DNA of 64,000 nt, from positions 1,550,001-1,614,000 of the forward strand of contig NZ_CP007139.1 of the NCBI RefSeq assembly GCF_000724625.1. Direction: 5' to 3'. The notes under the pieces are model-generated. The model had not been told where the DNA came from. It did not search any database and saw only the letters and a list, made by a program, of their open reading frames with translations. The DNA is from Fimbriimonas ginsengisoli Gsoil 348. GTDB taxonomy: Bacteria > Armatimonadota > Fimbriimonadia > Fimbriimonadales > Fimbriimonadaceae. Positions 60,271-64,000 of the stretch are shown here, piece by piece (the first letter of the stretch is position 1; every line of letters starts with the position of its first letter). Both the position numbers and the translations under genes were made by a program.

Positions 60271-61191
60271 TCCCCCCGTAGCAACTGCCTCAAGCGAGGC
60301 TAGGTCTTGCACCGCCATTGTACGCACCGATTTATCCGTTCGGCGTATCAGCCCGCAGAGCACCTCGCCGGTGCCGCATTCGATGAAGGTATCCACCCCG
60401 TCGCGAATCATATGCTGAACCGACTCGGTCCAGCGGACCGGACTTGAGAGCTGGCGCTCGAGGAGTGCGGGAATCGACGCGACATCTTCCACCGCCTCCG
60501 AGGTGACGTTGCTGTAAACCTTCGCGGTGGCGGGTGAGACGGTGGCCTGCCGCAGGGCGACGCCCATCTCGCGGGCGGGGACCTCCATAAGCGGGCTGTG
60601 GAACGCCCCGCTGACATTCAGCGGGAGCACCCGCTTGGCCCCCTTTGCCTGAGCCGCGAGGCCGGCCAATCTCACGGCTTCGACTTCTCCGCTGATGACG
60701 AGTTGGCCGGGGCAGTTGTCGTTCGCAATGACGGCGATTCCCTCCACTTCTCGACAGGCCTCCTCCAGAAGATCTCGCTCAAGACCCAGGACGGCCGCCA
60801 TCGTCCCCGGTCGCTCCTGGCCGCTTCGCGCCATCAGATCTCCGCGCGTGCGGACGAGACGAGCTCCCTCTTCCAAGGTGAAAACGCCGGCCGCCACGAG
60901 GGCTGGGTACTCGCCGATGCTGTGACCGGCCATCGCCCCCACCCGTTGGTCTGGCAGCCGCGCTTCAAGCGCCCGGTATGCCGCCACCCCGCAGGCGAAC
61001 AACGCGATCTGGGCGTTCTGAGTCTGCCTCAGGGTCTCTTCGTCGGATTCAAAGCAGAGCTTCTCCACGTCGAAGCCGACCGCGTCGCTTACCCGTCGGA
61101 ACACGTCGCGCGCCTCCGGGCTCGCCTCCACCAGCTCTTTGCCCATTCCAGGCTTTTGGCTACCTTGCCCCGGAAACACGATCGCGATCAT
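60268..61191 (-). CDS. fabD: Malonyl-CoA:ACP transacylase (FabD)
   Basis: FabD loads malonyl groups from malonyl-CoA onto ACP. The 307-aa product has IAIVFPGQGSQKPGMG at the N-terminus, GAMAGHSIGEYPALVAAGVF (GxSxG, Ser about residue 92) and SGAFHSPLMEVPAREM (His about residue 201); the usual Gln and Arg positions (FPGQG, LVRTRGDLM) are present. ATG 61191 is preferred over the longer frame. The stop TAA shares its last base with the right terminal repeat of the GxxExxY element, and the C-terminus may have been trimmed or extended by that insertion. Confidence 0.96.
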   Translation of the reverse strand: MIAIVFPGQGSQKPGMGKELVEASPEARDVFRRVSDAVGFDVEKLCFESDEETLRQTQNAQIALFACGVAAYRALEARLPDQRVGAMAGHSIGEYPALVAAGVFTLEEGARLVRTRGDLMARSGQERPGTMAAVLGLERDLLEEACREVEGIAVIANDNCPGQLVISGEVEAVRLAGLAAQAKGAKRVLPLNVSGAFHSPLMEVPAREMGVALRQATVSPATAKVYSNVTSEAVEDVASIPALLERQLSSPVRWTESVQHMIRDGVDTFIECGTGEVLCGLIRRTDKSVRTMAVQDLASLEAVATGG

Positions 61192-61254
61192 AGGGCCAAC
61201 TTTACCCACCGTGCATTCCCGTCCCGCTTTGGGTCAAAATAGAAACGACCTCGT

Positions 61255-61331
61255 GGCGGGTGTAGCTCAGGGGTTAGAGCGCCTGACTGTGGCTCAGGAG
61301 GCCGTGGGTTCAATTCTCATCATCCGCCCCA
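61255..61331 (+). tRNA. tRNA-His (GTG anticodon)
   Basis: The acceptor stem GCGGGTG/CATCCGC has seven pairs, including one G-T. Position -1 is the extra G specific to tRNA-His, pairing with C73, and CCA is encoded. The anticodon loop CTGTGGC carries GTG. The D-arm (TAGCTCAGGGGTTAGAGC) and T-arm (GTGGGTTCAATTCTCAT) are normal. Confidence 0.97.
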
Positions 61332-61344
61332 ATCCCTATTCGTA

Positions 61345-61402
61345 TTTTCGGCTCCCGGCCGATTCATGAGGATACATTCATCGGCTAGGAGCCGATGCTA
61401 CG
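61345..61402. repeat. CGGCT-NNN-AGCCG repeat pair before the last gene
   Basis: TTCGGCTCCCGGCCGATTCAT and CATTCATCGGCTAGGAGCCGATGCTACG lie between tRNA-His and the final gene. The second contains the exact 15-mer found at 14145 and 14192. No other feature is seen in this 92-base gap. Confidence 0.7.
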
Positions 61403-61423
61403 TCAAAGCGCTAGACTGCCTCC

Positions 61424-64000
61424 ATGGGGCTTTGGCTGGCGATGATGGTAGTAGCGGCGCCGCAGGTGGTGGCCGAGATTTCAAACGGGTCGATTCGCGC
61501 TCGCGCGGTACGGAGCGGCGGGGAAATCGTCGAAGAACTCGCGGCCAAAGACCAAGGTGGGGTTTATCGCACGATCCTCGTTTCGGCGACGCACCCGTCG
61601 TTAGGAGCCCGTTATTTAGAACCCAAGGCGAATCTGTTGCGCGGCTCAGAGAGCGGCTTGTTCGATTCGGCGCCAACGTTCCGCTTCTCCTCGGCCAAGG
61701 CGAATGGGCGAACCCTCACGTTTGTCTCTAGCATCGGCGACTGGACGGTCACGAAGCAAGTTGCCCTTCCCGCAAAAGGAACGACCGCCGAGGTCACTCT
61801 CCACGCGGATACCGGAAGCCCCTACCCACAGATCCGGTACCTGTTGAGCACCTACGCCTTCGCGCCGGGGAAGCCGGATGAGACGTTCGCGCCCGGGCTG
61901 CGGCCGATGGACGGCGACGTCATTGGCGACCATTTCTTCCGCTCGCCGGCGGCGATCCTGCGCAAGGGGCGGTTGGCCGCTACCGTGATGCCGGATCTAG
62001 ACGTGCTAAGAGAGAACCGGCCGATTCCTACCATCCTCGACCTCGACGTGAAGAGTGGCGTAGTGGCCGCGCCGCTGGTCTCGTACGGTTTCTGCGACTA
62101 CCGGCTGGCGGGGCACGTGCGGTTCTCCCATGACGCGTCAATGGTCAGGCCGACGCCGTGGGAGCTGACGCTCCGCTCTCAGATCCGGCTTGACGCGGAT
62201 GCGACGCCCGGTTCACCCGTCAGCGCGGCATCCAATTACATGTGGGCCCGGTACGGACACGCGAACTTCGGCAAGATCCTGCCTCAGACGATGCCGTTCG
62301 CCGATTACGCCCGCCTCTGCTATCCGGCCGCGTTTCATGAGAAAGACACCGGCGGGTGGTTCGAGCACGACCTGAACGGCCATATCGTGGGCGGCCTCCC
62401 GAGTGGCTGGGGGCTCGGAGAAGGTTGGGTGAGCTATCAGTGCTGGTTCAACCAGCTTCGCTCCGCTTGGGGGCTCCACTGGTGGGGAAAGCGGCTGGGG
62501 GAGAAAGACTGGGTCGACAAGTCCGAGAAGATGCTGAACCTGGCGCTCGCCGCGCCGGGTCGGGGCGTGAGTCCGACCACTTACATGTCGCGGACGAAGA
62601 CGTGGAAGGGCTCGCTCGTCTCACCCTCGTCAGAGTGCTACTACGACATTCCAAGCCTTGCTTGGAAGGGAATCTGGTTCCTGCGCTGGTTAAAGTTCGA
62701 CGATTGTCCACACAGGGCGGAAGTGGAAAAGCGGGTGAAGGATATCCACAACCTGATGCTACGCGTTCAGCGCGCAGACGGCTCGTTCCCAAGTTGGTTG
62801 ACGAGAGATCTGAAGGTCGTGCCCCTTCTGGATCGCTCGGCTCAGTCTGCCCTGCCCGCATGGTTCCTCAGCGAAGTTGTCGACTTCGAAATTGGACGGC
62901 TCATCGAGCAGGCAAGGAGTGAGAAATCGAAGTCCGCTAATGGCCTTTCTGATGTTTACGTTGGCGCCCATGAGTCGGAACAATTAGAAGATGAATGCGA
63001 GCACGTGATTCGGGCCTCTACTTTCATTTACTCACAGGTCATTCCAAAGCATCTTTACTACGATTTCGAAACGTTCTTTTCCTGCTCCCCAAAAACATGT
63101 TTGCAAGCAGGGGGGATCATCGATGACCCTCGTATGTGGGACCCACATTCTTGGCAGCCTCCCCAAAATAACCTTTCGATGCAGTGGTCCGCGGAGGCGC
63201 TATTCCGGGCAAAGAGTTTTAGCGAACCTTATTTGAATTGCCTCTTGGGGGAAAAAGCGAAATATGTAGGAGGGTCGGTGGCACGTTCGCCGTTCTCGGC
63301 CTTGGCGATGACCGCCCTCGACACGATGAACCTCTACCAAACCGTCTGGCCGATCTCATACCGGAAGGTGGCCTACACGTACGGCGGGTTTGGAGTTCAG
63401 AACTCTGACGGCGAATACAACGACGCAAGACAGTCGCAGTTTGGCGCAACCCTCTGCGACTTCGGCGCCCAGCTAGATCGCCGAGATCTGTTTGAGCGCG
63501 GCGTCGCCGCCGTCCGCGCCTCTCTGACTCTGGTGAACAACCCGAACGATCCTTTCCACCTGTATCCAAACCCGAACTACCCGGTCGGACTAGAACCGGA
63601 GAACGACGGGCACGGCGGGACGGACGAGCAAAACGGGCGATCCGGGTTCGACTGGGCGGAGGGATCGGGTCTGGCGGGAGCCGCCGAGCTCCTCGACAAG
63701 TACGGCGAGATCTATCACGGCAACGGGTGGAGCGTCAAGATCGACGCGGTGCCCACAAAACCGGTTTCCCCCGCTCCACTCGTCGATCCGAGCTTTAGCT
63801 TCACGGACTGGAGAATGCCGGGTTGGGAAATCGAAGGGACGTTCCTGCACTGGCCTACGCAGTCCAAACGACGGAATTTCGGTTCGCGCTATGTTCCGCC
63901 TGGCGGCGGTGAAGTGCGAATACTGCCATTCATCGGTACTGCCGAGGACGGGCGCGGGGGGTTCGATGACACCTACACCGGCACGATGACCTCACCTAGG
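61424..64000 (+). CDS. Large secreted protein of unknown family (cut by window edge)
   Basis: The frame from ATG 61424 is open to the last base (859 codons). The start MGLWLAMMVVAAPQVVA is signal-peptide-like. The first 300 residues are strand-rich; the following stretch has many Trp/Tyr and the pattern of helical-barrel glycosidases (YDIPSLAWKGIWFLRWLKFD, DGSFPSWLTRD, RSAQSALPAWFL), so an alpha/alpha-barrel enzyme is possible but unproven. Residues about 500-610 (62930-63250) have much lower GC and more A/T-ending codons than the rest of the gene. No family is named. The C-terminus is missing. Confidence 0.7.
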   Translation, partial: MGLWLAMMVVAAPQVVAEISNGSIRARAVRSGGEIVEELAAKDQGGVYRTILVSATHPSLGARYLEPKANLLRGSESGLFDSAPTFRFSSAKANGRTLTFVSSIGDWTVTKQVALPAKGTTAEVTLHADTGSPYPQIRYLLSTYAFAPGKPDETFAPGLRPMDGDVIGDHFFRSPAAILRKGRLAATVMPDLDVLRENRPIPTILDLDVKSGVVAAPLVSYGFCDYRLAGHVRFSHDASMVRPTPWELTLRSQIRLDADATPGSPVSAASNYMWARYGHANFGKILPQTMPFADYARLCYPAAFHEKDTGGWFEHDLNGHIVGGLPSGWGLGEGWVSYQCWFNQLRSAWGLHWWGKRLGEKDWVDKSEKMLNLALAAPGRGVSPTTYMSRTKTWKGSLVSPSSECYYDIPSLAWKGIWFLRWLKFDDCPHRAEVEKRVKDIHNLMLRVQRADGSFPSWLTRDLKVVPLLDRSAQSALPAWFLSEVVDFEIGRLIEQARSEKSKSANGLSDVYVGAHESEQLEDECEHVIRASTFIYSQVIPKHLYYDFETFFSCSPKTCLQAGGIIDDPRMWDPHSWQPPQNNLSMQWSAEALFRAKSFSEPYLNCLLGEKAKYVGGSVARSPFSALAMTALDTMNLYQTVWPISYRKVAYTYGGFGVQNSDGEYNDARQSQFGATLCDFGAQLDRRDLFERGVAAVRASLTLVNNPNDPFHLYPNPNYPVGLEPENDGHGGTDEQNGRSGFDWAEGSGLAGAAELLDKYGEIYHGNGWSVKIDAVPTKPVSPAPLVDPSFSFTDWRMPGWEIEGTFLHWPTQSKRRNFGSRYVPPGGGEVRILPFIGTAEDGRGGFDDTYTGTMTSPR

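Overview
The window looks like a chromosomal segment of a GC-rich (about 60%) bacterium, most likely an armatimonadete close to Fimbriimonas. This is inferred from three things: a UBact-type proteasome cluster at the left edge, two prepilin-like secreted proteins (one with a C-terminal H-X9-DG motif, the other with Y-X9-DG), and many secreted carbohydrate-active or lipid-anchored proteins. There are no rRNA genes, no CRISPR array and no intact prophage. One tRNA (His) is present.

Layout. 1-3408 (minus): a lipoprotein, then dop, the 60-aa pupylation tag UBact and the beginning of prcB, with 4-base stop/start overlaps. 3609-6138 (plus): yceD-plsX-fabH. 6284-10449: a small membrane protein, an orphan Imm5-like immunity protein, a beta-propeller-like protein and a fibronectin-III exoprotein. 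10560-14052 (minus): circularly permuted ATP-grasp, alpha-E and transglutaminase-like genes, a conserved peptide-modification cassette. 14173-21150: a discoidin/glycosidase, a DHA2 exporter, a LacI regulator with its own operators, a prepilin and two lipoproteins. 21208-23377: a GmhB-GmhA fusion and a UDP-glucuronate-type epimerase (surface polysaccharide). 23487-24490: a REP-associated transposase in a field of inverted repeats. 24574-33489: mixed housekeeping genes (VOC, a YchF paralogue, HAD, amine oxidase, fabG, pdxS, DUF3298). 33534-40990: mog, an M29 aminopeptidase, a receiver protein, a Met/His-rich protein, a large unknown exoprotein and an epimerase. 41005-44322: a small, possibly acquired patch (tRNA-like scrap, amidohydrolase, broken serine hydrolase, AraC regulator). 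44323-57459: xth, membrane and LRR proteins, a GH172-like enzyme, hydrolases, GNAT, prepilin, dus, vapBC and a Tat-exported phosphoesterase. 57635-64000: a triple YbjQ protein, a sugar isomerase-like protein, a GxxExxY gene inside terminal inverted repeats, fabD, tRNA-His and a large secreted protein cut by the window edge.

The most unusual content is in the repeats. A GxxExxY (PD-(D/E)XK-like) gene lies between 28-31 nt terminal inverted repeats built from 9-nt units and abuts the fabD stop codon. A gene-less nested inverted repeat at 49681-49960 has a similar inner core. Two arrays of four mini-hairpins share one architecture (variable stem closed by CT-NN-AG). An ~88-nt repeat occurs three times, and palindromic units intrude into the coding sequence or stop codon of a glycosidase. 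Fatty-acid genes are scattered (yceD-plsX-fabH, fabG and fabD apart, rpmF absent at its usual place). All functional calls come from reading motifs; no database search was possible.
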